64,000 bases of DNA from Macrobrachium rosenbergii (lineage: Eukaryota > Arthropoda > Malacostraca > Decapoda > Palaemonidae): NCBI RefSeq assembly GCF_040412425.1, contig NC_089755.1:50401798-50465797 (forward strand), given 5' to 3'. This document shows positions 38,157-50,529 of the stretch, one piece after another (within the stretch, counting starts at the first letter, position 1; the number at the start of each line of letters is the position of its first letter). The notes under the pieces were generated by a model. The model did no database searches and was not told the DNA's origin. It saw only the letters and a list, made by a program, of their open reading frames with translations. The position numbers and the translations under genes were made by a program.

Positions 38157-38446
38157 TCCCCGTAGGGGTGTAGGGCCATCAGTGCACCTCATGCGGTGCA
38201 CTGTAGGCATTACTTAAGGTTCTTTGCAACGTGCCTTCTGTCCCTAGCTGCAACCTCTTTCGTTCCTTTTACTTTACCTCCTTTCATATTCTCTTTTCCA
38301 TCTTACTTTCCACCCTCTCCTAACAATTGATTCATAGTGGAACTGCGAGGTTTTCCTCCTGTTACACCTTTCAAACCTTTTGCATTTCAGCCCTGAATGA
38401 CCTAATAAGTCTCAGTGCTTGGCCTTTGATCTAAATTCTATATTCT
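38157..38446 (+). mobile_element. SINE-like family A, copy 10
   Basis: CCCCGTAGGGG 5' end, both hairpins, ending TATATTCTG. Confidence 0.9.
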
Positions 38447-39161
38447 GTATAAGCTCGAATATGGGTGACTAACTTGGCCACCAATCAATCTAATGTTACT
38501 TTGCGCAAACTACAACGTCAAGATGCTTGAATACGTAAAAGTAAAAGACGCTTCAAGGTGTAAAAAAAAAAAACTCTTAAATATGTAAAAATGATTGATT
38601 CCCAAAGACTGAAAAAAATAAAATGCGTCTGGGAAACTTCTTTAAGCTTTGCGATTCTAGCGAATTGGGATGACCCACCTTCCAGATTTATCAGCTGTCA
38701 AGGCATTTTAAAGTCCATAAGGGGCAAAGTTTGAGGAAGGAACCATCGACCGTCCGAAAATGTGAAAGAAAACGCTATTACGGGACGATAGGTTCAAAGA
38801 GAGCCAGACAGACTGAACTTTAAACGACTCCTTTACAGCAGAAATTAACGTCGTCTTTATGAACCTTTATCTCGCTTTGAATGGATTCTTCGTTTTACTT
38901 TTACGTCCAACAAAGAAGAAAAAATACAGTAAAACGCTCAAGAAGAGCTTCAGTAAACTCAATCCCACCATAAGACATGCTCAGGATAATCCCCTGCTCA
39001 AATAAAACATTGGTCTTATCTCGAAGATGCCTGGCTTGATTTTGCTTAAGGATGGCAGAGATGGAGTCTGGATGTCGTGTTCGCCTTTTTCATATCTTGA
39101 CCTAAACCCTAGATCAGGAGATGCTGAACACTTCATGTTTATTGTACTGTTAAGCGAAGTT

Positions 39162-39162
<1 letters not shown>
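38447..39162. other. Unique sequence
   Basis: No supported feature. Confidence 0.45.

Positions 39163-39207
<45 letters not shown>
39163..39207. repeat. (CT)n microsatellite
   Basis: About 22 CT units. Confidence 0.97.
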
Positions 39208-39209
<2 letters not shown>

Positions 39210-39750
39210 ATCATTGGCGTCCGCGATTTGAGAACCAGATATTTTCATTAGATATTTATTTATCTATTTATCTTTTTTTTTTATTTTAGTTGGCGACTTT
39301 CGATTAATCCAACGCTGGTTATTTAAATATACTGTACTCATGCTGAGTATAATAAATGGTCCAAAGGTATTATTATCAAAACTAATCAATGCTCTGATAG
39401 TGTACAACGATAACAAGAGCAAGAGTTGTCATGAGGGCAATAATATGGACAATTATAACAGCTCGATAACTTTATCAGCACCAGGAGCAACAATAACAGT
39501 AATGACAGAAGCGACTGCAATATAACGATTCCTTTTCTTTTTATTACCAATACAACATTCCTTTACGGATGGTCACCAGATGTCGCAGCAGCGTGACGTC
39601 ACCAGCCAAGAAATCTTACGCGTTCTCGTGATTCTTTGTCGCTTGGTTGCTTCCGAAACGGTTTTCTTTACTGGTGTGTATTATATATTACATTACTGCA
39701 GCGGAAATAATATTCTCCACTGGTTCAGTTAACGATAGATATTATCTTTT
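39208..39750. other. Unique sequence
   Basis: No supported feature. Confidence 0.45.
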
Positions 39751-40151
39751 TAGTTTTCTGTAAAAGGAAGCTATTGAGCTGGCTATTAATCTGTCCGTCC
39801 GCACTTCTTCTGTCCGCCCTCAGATCTTAAATGCTACCGAGGCTAGAGGGCTGCAAATTGGTACGTTGATCATCCACCCTCCAGTCATCAAACGTACTAA
39901 ATTGCAGCCCTCTAGCCTCAGTATTTTTTATTTTAAGGTTAAATTTAGCCATGATCGTGCGCTTGGCACCGCTATAGGTGCCAGTAAAACTTGCCACCGC
40001 TATAGGTGCTAGTAAAACTTGCCACCACCGGGTCGAGGCTGAGAGTTTCATGGGCCGCGGCTGAGATTTTCATGGGCCACGGCTGAGAGTTTCATGGGCC
40101 GTGGCTGAGAGTTTTAGGCAGCATTATACGCTGTACAGAAAACTTGTTTAT
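39751..40151 (-). mobile_element. Foldback family B, copy 6 (reverse) with internal expansions
   Basis: From TAGTTTTCTGTAAAAGGAAG to CTGTACAGAAAACTTG. Two internal segments are tandemly expanded: GCCACCGCTATAGGTGC.AGT (two to three times) and GGCTGAGAGTTTCATGGGCC (three to four times). Confidence 0.9.
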
Positions 40152-40401
40152 TGTTGAGATGCGGCAGAAATATATTTTTACTCTGCTGCACGAGAAATGA
40201 TATTCCTTATTACTTTACTGCAACAGAAATAATAGTCTTAATTAGTTCATGGCTGAAAAATATTCAGTTTCTGCCTCTCAGCAGAAATATTTCACAATTC
40301 ATTGCATAAGGAACGATACAAATAGTATTGCTGCATCGCTTGTTAGTGCAATACCTAAAAGGAGAAAAGATACCGACCTATTTCTCGAACTGTGACGGAA
40401 C

Positions 40402-40404
<3 letters not shown>

Positions 40405-40487
<83 letters not shown>
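40405..40487. repeat. (AT)n microsatellite
   Basis: About 41 AT units. Confidence 0.97.
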
Positions 40488-40489
<2 letters not shown>

Positions 40490-40516
40490 CTTCTTGAGTT
40501 AAAGGAGAAGAATTTC

Positions 40517-40518
<2 letters not shown>

Positions 40519-40612
<94 letters not shown>

Positions 40613-40613
40613 G
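40519..40613. repeat. (ATT)n microsatellite
   Basis: About 31 ATT units with one ATC. Confidence 0.97.
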
Positions 40614-40855
40614 CTTTATCAGCTGCATTCAGTTTGAAAAAAATCTTGACAATCTTTCTTCAAATTGCTCCCTCTGCCTGTTTTTGCGTTCCGCCAGTAA
40701 CTCTCTTAGATTCTTTATGCATTCATAGAGATAAGTCAGTCATTATATTGGTGAATTCTTTTAATGAAAAGAATATGATACATCCAAGTTGCATAGGCTA
40801 CTTACTCCAATGTTCTGTTAATTAATATTATTCTTATAGTTGTTTATCCTGGTAC

Positions 40856-40981
40856 CCACTAGCGGATCCCGGGCGGGGGGGCACCAGGGCACGTGCCCCC
40901 CCCCATGAAAAATAATGATAAAATAATAATATTGAAGATTTATATGAAAATGGGAAAAAAATAAAAAATCGAATAAAGAAA

Positions 40982-41070
<89 letters not shown>

Positions 41071-41120
41071 ATAATATGAAAATTGGTGGGCCCCCATGAA
41101 ATTTTTCTGGATCCGCTAGT
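40856..41120. mobile_element. hAT-like MITE
   Basis: Perfect 12-bp terminal inverted repeat ACTAGCGGATCC (40858-40869 and 41109-41120 as GGATCCGCTAGT), flanked by the direct repeat TCCTGGTAC (40847-40855 and 41121-41129; the core 8 bp fits hAT-type insertion). Subterminal GTGCCCCCCCC is also typical of hAT relatives. The centre is an (AT)n(GT)n(GTAT)n microsatellite (40986-41072). No transposase. Confidence 0.85.
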
Positions 41121-41129
41121 TCCTGGTAC

Positions 41130-41577
41130 TGCTTACTGCGCTGCCATCTTTACTGTAAAGCACTTTGCCTACGTCCGTTTTCTACAACGGTCCCGCCAAC
41201 AGAAAACTGATAAAATCCTAAATAAAGCGCTTTAGTAATTAAGGAAGCACTACTAGAACTAGTAGAACTAGAGAAAAAGAAACACACAACATCAGCTAGA
41301 ATAACTCGCAAATCAGATTTCACCTTCAACCCCAGGGACTGGCTGCGAGAGTTCTATATATGGAAATTCTATCAGCGGGAGCCAAAGCCCGCCCTATACT
41401 AGATAAAAAAAGGTGGGGAATGAAAAACGCGGATTCAGAGAAGGGGGGGAGACTTAGACAAAAATTTTAGAGGGCTGATTCCGCCGGGAAAAAGTTCCTA
41501 TCGGTTTACACCTCTTCATCCCTTCCTGAATCCACTGCAGGAATAGAACGGCTCAGTTTCGGGTGCAAATGGTTATT

Positions 41578-41578
<1 letters not shown>
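41130..41578. other. Unique sequence
   Basis: No supported feature. Confidence 0.45.

Positions 41579-41634
<56 letters not shown>
41579..41634. repeat. (CT)n microsatellite
   Basis: About 28 CT units. Confidence 0.97.
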
Positions 41635-41637
<3 letters not shown>

Positions 41638-41962
41638 TCAAGTGCATATTACCGGTACGAGTATTCTGGTTCAAATGTTAAAGACATTGCCGTGGCGCTC
41701 ACGCGTAGTAAATGTATGTATGTATTTATAAATGTATTATTATTATTATTATTCAGAAGATAAACCACTGTTCATATGGAGCAAGCCTACAGGGGCCACT
41801 GACTTGAAATTCGAGCTTCCAAAGTATATGGCGTTCGTTTGGAAAAAAGTTACAGGAGATAATAGGAAATACATAAAGAAGAGATCTGCATTTAGAAAAA
41901 ACAAATTAATAAATGAATATATAGACGGGTAAAAATATTAAAAAAATCAGTAAAATACAAGG

Positions 41963-42640
41963 AGAATTGCTCTAGGTTAGGAATGCATTGCATCTTCGCT
42001 TGAACATCTGAGGTTCTAATTGCGCAGCATCCTCGGGGAAACTGTTCTGCAGTTCAACGGCGTGAGGAATAAAAGGCCTCTGGCACGGAGAGATTCGACA
42101 GCGTGGCATATTTACTGCATATTGGTGCTGCTATTCAGCAAACCCGATCGCTCTCGGCAGGAAAAATGGATCAGGGATCAGTTGTGATAGCGAAAGTTTT
42201 CTTTTAAAATACAAAACATGAAAAAACAGACAAATGTGAGGCCATCCGTCGATAGTCAAGGTCACAAATGCTGTTGCTGGGAAGCAGAAGCCTACTAACA
42301 CGAATCACTCCGTCCTAAAGAGATGAATCTCTGGCAGAAGCAGACATCGACTCCGGAGAACAGTATTCTAGTAAAGGAAGGACAAATGACCTAAAACAGG
42401 TTGCGTTGATTTTGTCATTGCTATAAATATGAGGCCTTACGTATGCTATTTAACTTCCGTGCGGCATTTGCTAACATTTTCATCAACTGTTTCTCAAAAG
42501 TAAGATGGGGGTGAAAAGCCCTTGTTTTAGATAAACCAGAAAAAGGAAGGTGAAAAGAATAGCGGTTCAGCAGAAAAGGGGCGACTGACCTGGCTTTTGG
42601 AGCAATGTTGAACGTTTGAATAGTGACCAGAATATTACCT
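41963..42640 (-). pseudogene. Decayed non-LTR retrotransposon (reverse transcriptase C-terminal region)
   Basis: Minus-strand reading in shifting frames gives AFHPHLTFEKQLMKMLANAA then RKLNSIRKA, FRSFVLPLLEYCSPESM, SNSICDLDYRRMASHL and RPFIPHAVELQNSFPEDAAQ. This follows the order seen at the C-terminal side of CR1/Jockey-type reverse transcriptases (LTFE.H...A.RKL..IR, FRSF.LP.LEYCSP, LWNSLP tail). Several stops and frameshifts; no intact ORF, so inactive. The region also contains a short (GA)n at 42653-42674 just upstream. Confidence 0.85.
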
Positions 42641-42674
42641 ATAGAGTAGTGAGAGAGAGAGAGAGAGAGAGAGA

Positions 42675-43046
42675 CTGAGTGATGTCAGGGTTGGGTGAAT
42701 ATCAAACACATTGCATTTGATTCATATATAGCAGCATAATTCCATACAGCAACAAATGAGGCCAGCATGAAACAACTTGCGTCATTTACGCAATACATCT
42801 AATTTCTAAATTCAAATTTAAAAACATGAAGCACGTGATCTTTCCAGAAAATTTTGACGCAACCAGAGCGTCTGGACATTGATGGCAGAGAAACCTTTAA
42901 TCATATTTTCATAAAAGATCAAAGGATTGGATGGGAGGAGAAGGCAACGCAGGACAAAGTTCCAGGATTCAAATTCAAGAAAACCCACAAGATCAAAGTC
43001 AAAAGACGGAGAGGCGTAATTCGAGACTGAATGCAAACAGCAAACA
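42675..43046. other. Unique sequence
   Basis: No supported feature. Confidence 0.45.
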
Positions 43047-43436
43047 AGTAAAAAATGCACCGAAGTTTCTTCTGCGCAGTCGAGTTTTCTGTACATCGTA
43101 TAATCAAGGCCACCGAAAACAGATCTATCTTTCGTTGGTCTCGGTATAATGCTGTATGAGCCGCTGCCCATGAAACTTTAACCACGGCCCGGTGGTCGCC
43201 TGCCCTATATCGTTGCCAGACGCACGATTATGGAGAACTTTAACCTTAAATTAAATAAAAACTATTGAGGCTAGAGGGCTGCAATTTGGTATGTTTGATG
43301 ATTGGAGGGTGGATGATCAACATACCAATTAGCAGCCTTCTAGCCTCAGTTATTTTTAAGATATGAGGGCGGACAGAAATAAAAGCGGACGGACAAAGCC
43401 GACACAATTGTTTTCGTTTATAGAAAATTAAAAATA
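43047..43436 (+). mobile_element. Foldback family B, copy 7
   Basis: CAAGTAAAAAATGCACCGAA start to a degraded TTTATAGAAAATTAAAAAT end; the central palindrome is intact. Confidence 0.9.
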
Positions 43437-44739
43437 GGGCTGGGAATTGGGTGACGAAGGAAAGGGATAAACCGGAGAAGAATTTTGATAAAGATGAGGA
43501 AAAAGCAGGAGAAAGAACTTAATCTTCAGGAGCAATGGTAGAAATGGGGAATGGCACAGATGGTTAGATAAAAATCTAAAAAAAAAAAAAAAAAATTTTT
43601 TTTGCGTAGACAAGTCAAATCATAACTATGAAATGTGACTGACAGAGGCCGATACTCCTTTTCTATTTTAGTAATTCAACAAGAAATTATACATTCTCGC
43701 TATTTGGGATTTATGTAACGCCCCTACCGCTATTCCCACTTCGGAGGCAAATTGCGCAAAAATACCACATAGGGTAAATTTTAACCTTATGCATTTTTCA
43801 GCTTGGCCATTTTACATTGAACAAATAGCAACTCATGGAACCAGAGGGGTCGTAATGGGGTCACCATCGTTTGCCGTAATGACCTCCTCTTCCCATGCCA
43901 TCGCGGTAATAGACAGTTAAATGACCGCTCCGGATGCTGTAAGCCTCTCGCGTGTAGGCTTGTAAATGAGCCACACTTTTTTTCCGTTTTTCTTTTTTTC
44001 TTTCTTTTTTTTTTTTTTTTTTTGCTTAAAGGAGAAAATAGACGTAAAGTGGATTCGTTCTTTTCAGTTCTTTACTTTTACATTTTTTTACTATGAAACT
44101 ATCCAGGTCAAGCCCTTGGAGTTTTTTTTTTTTTCCGTTGCAATTTCTGAGATTTAAAATTTATTTGAAAATCTTAAGTTATAGTTACTTTGAAAAGTAG
44201 CTATTTGATATAAGTAATCATCACGCCGAAGTTGAGTACGCCTTGATAAAACTGGTTAAGCAATAAGGTTTTCTTTTTTAAGCAACCATAAATTATTTCA
44301 TGAAGGATAAGTAGTTTTCCATCACATGAATGCTGTGTTAATCTCACGGATAGAACCCATCAATAAATTCTGAAATTGAAGGGTTTCCTGACAATATATC
44401 CTTAGAGAGACGCCACCTTTAATATATTACTTAAGCGTAAATGCATATCCAAATAGTTATAACTTCATTAAGTTCAAATTAGTTGATCCATCCATTTCGT
44501 AACTATAGCTTGCAAAGTGGCATACGGTATTAAGTTAAGCATGCCTCAGTTTAACCTGACCACTGAGCTGATTAACAGCTCTCCTAGGGCTGTTGCCAGA
44601 TCCCAATATATTTTTAAAAATCTGAATAATCTGCATAACCAGTTGGAAGGTCCGGGAGTTCTTCGTACAGGACTGTATATAAAACATCAAAAGATGTAGA
44701 TTTTGCGCCTGTGGGCCCAGTACCCAGATGTCTACACCA
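43437..44739. other. Unique sequence with poly(A)/poly(T) patches
   Basis: AAAA...TTTT junction at 43578-43604 (a potential hairpin), T-rich patch 43977-44023. No supported gene. Confidence 0.5.
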
Positions 44740-44894
44740 ACCCTCTTAAACATCTCCACTTCGGGGCTGTTCCAAGAGCAAAAGCCCATGCTAGGACCTT
44801 TATTCCTCACACCGTTGGACTGTGGAACAGCCTCCCAGAGGATGTCGTGCAGTTTTGGAACTTCAGAAGTTCAAACGAAAATGCAGTGCATTAA
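44740..44894 (+). pseudogene. Non-LTR retrotransposon C-terminal tail
   Basis: Encodes ARTFIPHTVGLWNSLPEDVV, then QFWNFRSSNENAVH and a stop: the 'R.F...T..LWNSLP..V' tail of CR1/Jockey-like elements. Similar to the tail in the 41963-42640 element (FIPHAVELQNSFPEDAAQ), so probably the same family. The polymerase is missing. Confidence 0.75.
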
Positions 44895-45690
44895 TACCCT
44901 GATACTAGTCTTCTTGCAATTTAGTACATTTTTATCTATCTATCTGTTCGTTAATTAATCTTTTTAATAAATGGTATCTATTCTTTCTGTATTCCCCTTT
45001 ACTTCCTCTTGCTTCTTCCTAATGAACACCATATTCTTTGGAAGCTTGAGTTTCAAGTCAATGTCCCCTCTGGTGGGCTTGTTCCATATGCATAGGTTTC
45101 ATCTACACTAGCAATGGCAATAGCTAGTATATAACACAGCTCAGCCTACCGCAGCAAGACAGTAAAGTCCTGCAAAGTCCTGCAAACTGTGGGGAAAGTG
45201 TAGAGATTAGGATCTGCAGCAGAAGGGAATTCGGGCTGAAATTGCAACAGTGAAGAGACTGGATGACGTCATGAGAAGCTTACATCCGCAAAGCAAAAAT
45301 TGTGAATGGTGATGGCGATTACTTTCAGAATTATACGATCTCAACGTCTGGTGCGTTCATCGAAAGTAATCGAATTGGCTTTATAACAAGAAGAGTTTAT
45401 ACCAAAAAGTTGTCCCCCCACCTAGTATCGATTACGTGATGACCTTGATCTTAATCAAATTAAATACTGAGTTCTGTGACGTACAGTTGCCACGTTAACT
45501 TCCCTAAAAAAAAAAATGGGTGTCTATATAGCCATAAGTTCCTGTCAGTAGCTGGGCAAAAATATCGAGCCAGATGATAATAATAAACATATGACAACTT
45601 TTACCTAACATTATTTGCTATTCCTCTACCGACTAAGTCGGGGATGACTTTAGGTTTCCCTTCTATTTTTCCTTCCGTCCTTCGGTGTGT
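44895..45690. other. Unique sequence
   Basis: No supported feature. Confidence 0.45.
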
Positions 45691-46025
45691 CAGTCATTTT
45701 TATCTTCTTAATATTTTAGGTGCTAATATAAAAGAAATCGCAAACCCATTAGAGACTGGATAATGGATAAATCTTCAGTGGCTTATATAATATGTTATCT
45801 TGACAAGGTACCATCCATCAACCTGATGAGCTGGCCTCAATTTTGTGCACCCTGTCTGTCATCCTTATTTTGTTATTAATATTTTCAGCGCTAATGCAAA
45901 AGAAATACCATCAGAAATCCATTACATAATGAATAAGAAATCTTCATCGGTGTAAATGTATTATCTTGATAAGGTACCCTTCATCAACCCGATGGGCTGG
46001 CCTCAATTATGTTTGCCCTTCCGTG
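45691..46025. repeat. Diverged tandem duplication, unit ~180 bp
   Basis: TTAATATTTT.AG.GCTAAT..AAAAGAAAT, then TTATCTTGA.AAGGTACC, ATCAACC.GATG.GCTGGCCTC and AATT.TGT..GCCCT recur in the same order. Confidence 0.85.
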
Positions 46026-46866
46026 AACAAGACTGAAATTCATTAGTCCGCGTACCGTGAACTTCTCGCCCTCACTCACCGCCGTTATCACGCTTGTTTC
46101 GTCCCCGTTGTTGGTAACATTGAATCTTGTTGTTGCTGCTTTTCGGTATTGTTTGAAGCCTGCGCGGGACACCAGGCCGAGTTACTACAACATCATCAGG
46201 GCTTCTCCCTTCAGAATCCTTGTGTTTAGGAGGCCGTCGGTATGGCTTCAAGGGGTGCTAGCCCCTCCCCCCTTCCTTGTGAACTGAACCTACTTTTCAA
46301 GAAAATAGTCCAGGACGTGCTTTCAAAGCCTCGATAAGAATACCACGACTGCAGAAAAATATAATTTTTGTGATAATATTTATGAGCAAACAAAATAAGC
46401 GACGGTCTCCGCCAAAAGTATCATATATTTTCTAGGGACAAATACTGTAGACCATTCAGGCTGGAATTCAGGCGTGGCTGAATAATCTCCCCCAAGATTT
46501 AAAGCAAACTATTTGCAGCTAACAAACGAATATGATTGATACTGGCAAAAGAAAGGAGAGGGTGCTGGATAATTCTGATTGGGTAATTTGTCCTGGCATC
46601 GTGGTTGACGTACACCAGTGACGTCACGATCGACACACGCTAATTAATATACATTGACCCCATACTGATAAGAGGCTTATAGGTGACAGGAAAGCGAGGC
46701 AGTATATATAAAAAAGCTGAAAATTCATTTCCGCAATTATTTCCACTTTCGGAATACGGGTCATCAAAGGTCAATTTCGTTTGCTGACCGAGGTCAGTTG
46801 GAATAATTCGTTATAATCCTTTGAAAAATTGCTGTTGAAATGCACTGCGTTTATATACATATATTA
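46026..46866. other. Unique sequence
   Basis: No supported feature. Confidence 0.45.
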
Positions 46867-46871
46867 TATAC

Positions 46872-46968
<97 letters not shown>
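46867..46968. repeat. (AT)n(GT)n microsatellite
   Basis: About 30 AT then 19 GT units. Confidence 0.97.
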
Positions 46969-47079
46969 GGGGTTGGGAAAGGGTGCTTGTGCGTGTGAAT
47001 ATGGAGTTAAGTGCCTATAAAAACAAGGTCTTGTTAATTCTGTTTTTATGGCTTCATTCACGTACACACAGATTGTGTG

Positions 47080-47083
<4 letters not shown>

Positions 47084-47122
<39 letters not shown>
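47084..47122. repeat. (AT)n microsatellite
   Basis: About 19 AT units. Confidence 0.95.
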
Positions 47123-47127
<5 letters not shown>

Positions 47128-47872
47128 GTAAAACCATAATTATAGTCCACTTATTCATCCTAGATAATGCAACCCTTTATGCGTGAACCTTAATTCTTAA
47201 TGCACTGCGCCCAAAGTAAAACGTGAATCCATACTTATCCATTCAGTGTCGCTCATGCAAGTGCTTTATTTTTCCAGCCGAATCTCCCAGTGTTCATTAA
47301 GCACGTAACGTAAGATCGGTGATGCGTATTTATCCATTTTATGCTGACGTTAACTTCTCTCTTCACATTGGGGTTGAAAAGCATTGAAATGGTCTTTGGT
47401 CTTCAGAAATTTTAGTGCAACAAATACTTCAGATTTTTTTTATACCATATTATTCATATAAAATTGACTGAACAAATTGTCTTGAAGGGAAATCTATACA
47501 AAATTACTCATTAGATGTTATTCATTAAGAGAAGGCGGTCACGAATAAATGTTTTCTCATACAAGGACACACTCCAACAAGTTACGAACAAGTTTTTTTT
47601 TTTCATCGGGTTATTGTATTCCTTGATAATATTTGGTAATAGTTTTCAAGTTCATATTTGTTATGGAAACTCATTCTGCTGATTATTCAGAGCTAATTAT
47701 AACCGACACTGGCGCTCACCAAATTTCTAAGGCGTGCTACAAGGGTTAATTAAGGCCTTTTTTTTTTGTGCTGAGGTGATTCACATTTTTTCCATGGCCA
47801 AAAGATGTTATGGGAGCCGGCACAAGGTATACACACACATATACTGTATATACATACATACACATTCACACA
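47123..47872. other. Unique sequence
   Basis: No supported feature. Confidence 0.45.
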
Positions 47873-47886
47873 TGTATGTATGTATG

Positions 47887-47966
<80 letters not shown>
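47873..47966. repeat. (GTAT)n(AT)n microsatellite
   Basis: Four ATGT units then about 38 AT units. Confidence 0.97.
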
Positions 47967-47968
<2 letters not shown>

Positions 47969-48689
47969 ATGCTTGGGTCTTTATTACTGAATATCATGAC
48001 CATCGATACAAACTTGGGACATATTTTTCTCCTGATGAATCTTTAAAAATCCTGTGAACTTCAAGAACACCTGTAATGTCAAAGACTTGTGTCAGGGTCA
48101 CTGATTGAGTACCTTGTTTATTAAATGATTAGTACACTGAAACTGCTGTCAAATCTCATATGAATACTTTGATGAAAATCTGATGTGAATACGATTAAAA
48201 CCATCGTTTAGAAATTATTTTTTACAATTTATACATCAAGGTTTTGCTTGTCCTAAATGGGACTACAATAGGAAACTTATGCTCAGAATTTTTTGTTTGT
48301 TAGTTTATATTGATAGGCTGGTGATTTTCACTTCGCAGGAAGGGTGTAATTTTTCTCAAAGCCGAACAGAATCTCGCACCATTCTAAATCAAACAAGTCA
48401 CCATTTCTGTGGCCTGCCTTCCCATACTCGGTAAAAAAAAAAACAAAAAAAAAGTTCCCATAACTTGTCAGCGATAATTGCATCCTGAAGTTAGTAGGAC
48501 TGATATGCAAATATCTTTTACACCGTTCTAGGTAGAAGGTCGACCAGCCAATTACCAGAACTTCTTACAAAATATATAAAAAAAAAAGCCTCTGGAATAT
48601 ACAAACCAATTGGCATCCAGTACCGCCTTCATTCATCTATCACTCGGAATCTCTCCTTCAGTTGAAAATGATTCACGTTAAAACACTAG
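47967..48689. other. Unique sequence
   Basis: No supported feature. Confidence 0.45.
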
Positions 48690-49170
48690 AGGTCGGTGCG
48701 GGTGCTTCATAGTGAGATAGACCTCGACATTACCTCAGGTGCAGTTGATAAGTGGAAGCCTTCAATCCCTACCAATGTCCAGTAATGTTGAGAATCCAGT
48801 TATTGTTCTGGAAGACCTGTAACGCGTTTCTGAGCTAGGAGAACAGAGGAAGCTCCGTGTCACAGGGTGCTGTTTGGTGCTAACCAAGATCTCAAGGCCT
48901 TTGTGCTAACGAGAGCTAACAGCCTCACAACTGTTGGGAAATATGACAGCATCGTGATTCGCCGGCGTCTTTGATGCCGACATGAAAGGGTATTCACACT
49001 AAATCCCATTAGGTAAGCGGCCTTTGAACTTTCTTGATTATGAAATCGACTGAACTTCGGAGCCGTAAAGACATCTAAGGGAGGGATTAGAATTCGTTAG
49101 TGTAAGGTTAACTAAAGCGTTAATTAAACGGATTACACCATTGCGCTCTCGTTTAATACTGTCTCTCATT
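48690..49170 (+). repeat. Diverged segmental duplication, copy 1
   Basis: Shares ordered blocks with 50530-50960: TGGAAGACCTGT, then TGAGC/GCTGAG with GGAGAACA-like, GCATCGTGATT/GAAATCTCC-flanked TTTGATG.TGAC.TGAAAGGG, and C.ATTAGGT.AAG.CCTTTGA, ending with CTCGTTTAAT. Confidence 0.75.
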
Positions 49171-49492
49171 ACGTTTGTTTCCATTCACTCAGCCGTCATT
49201 AGCCACTAATTACCGTAGATTCTTAACTCGTCCGCTTAATCAGACACCCTGTGTTGTTTGCTGAGAATAACCTTGTTTATTGAAAATTCTTAAATTCGAT
49301 GGCATGGACTTTTGAAAGAATGAATGTTTATGACAGAATGCAGCAGGTGTCGGAGAAATAATGATAGCATCGTGGGAGGACAGAGCATTACATTTTTTTC
49401 TAGTGTTTTGTGGCATCGTGGGAGGGCTGAGCATTTTATCATCTCTCGTCTTTTGTATCAAACGATTCTAAATTAGGCTTCAGAGCTTCATT

Positions 49493-49493
<1 letters not shown>

Positions 49494-49586
<93 letters not shown>

Positions 49587-49596
49587 AGAGAGAGAA
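49494..49596. repeat. (CT)n(AT)n(GA)n palindromic compound microsatellite
   Basis: CT, then AT, then a short GAGAGAGA: the ends are reverse complements around an AT core. Confidence 0.95.
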
Positions 49597-49763
49597 AGCG
49601 TGAACTTGAGTCCTTTCTCCTAACAAGGACTGGCTCATTAGAAAAATAAAACAGTGGTTACTACCACATTCATACTGGTGTTCTTGATTTCTTTTCTTAT
49701 TGCACTTTGTGTGCTATGAAAATCACTAAATTGATGTAAGCATACGGTTTCTAGTCATAAGGA

Positions 49764-49767
<4 letters not shown>

Positions 49768-49836
<69 letters not shown>

Positions 49837-49866
49837 ATTTATTTATTTATATATACATATATATAT
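49768..49866. repeat. (AT)n microsatellite
   Basis: About 33 AT units followed by TTTATTTATTTA. Confidence 0.96.
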
Positions 49867-50529
49867 TTTTTTAAAAGGTGGTGGAATCATACTTTTAACT
49901 ATCAAGTCGTGGAAGAACCTCCGTGTGAGTAAAACTCATAATATGAACTCCCTCATATAAGTACACAGTAAGCCCATCAGCAGTGCGTTGAGCGCCCTTA
50001 CACACACTGCACCATTCAGCTCTAACCAGCACGAACTCTCTGCTCTGTTCCTACGATAATAGTTCAGTAATTGAAAATTATCTTCGGAGATCTTAATTCA
50101 ATTATCAACTCTACATCTTCGCGGGATTTCCAAATAGCGCTCTTGGCGGCAAGGATCTGAGCAAACACAGGGTTTTTTCTTCTTTTTTGTGGAAAGGTAT
50201 TGTTATAATCAAGGTCTTTAGACCCTGTTTATAAAGACATCTGGCGTTACCTGAATCCTTTATACTGATAAGTTTCGACTGCATTAATGGGAGAGGTCAT
50301 CTGGTGCTGCTCCACAAACTCGCTAGGTCACTATTTTAATTAGAAAGCTAAACGTACAATATTGCGGGGGCTGCTGAGAAGAATGGCCGTCCAGCCTTCA
50401 CAACCAGATGGCCTTACGTTTCAGTAAATTAGCTAAAGCTGAATTCTCGCCCGAGAACACAAGACTTGTGTAATTGCTCATGTGAAGAGAAAGGACCCGA
50501 ATCCGAAGTCCTTTTCACCATGAATTCAA
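49867..50529. other. Unique sequence
   Basis: No supported feature. Confidence 0.45.
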
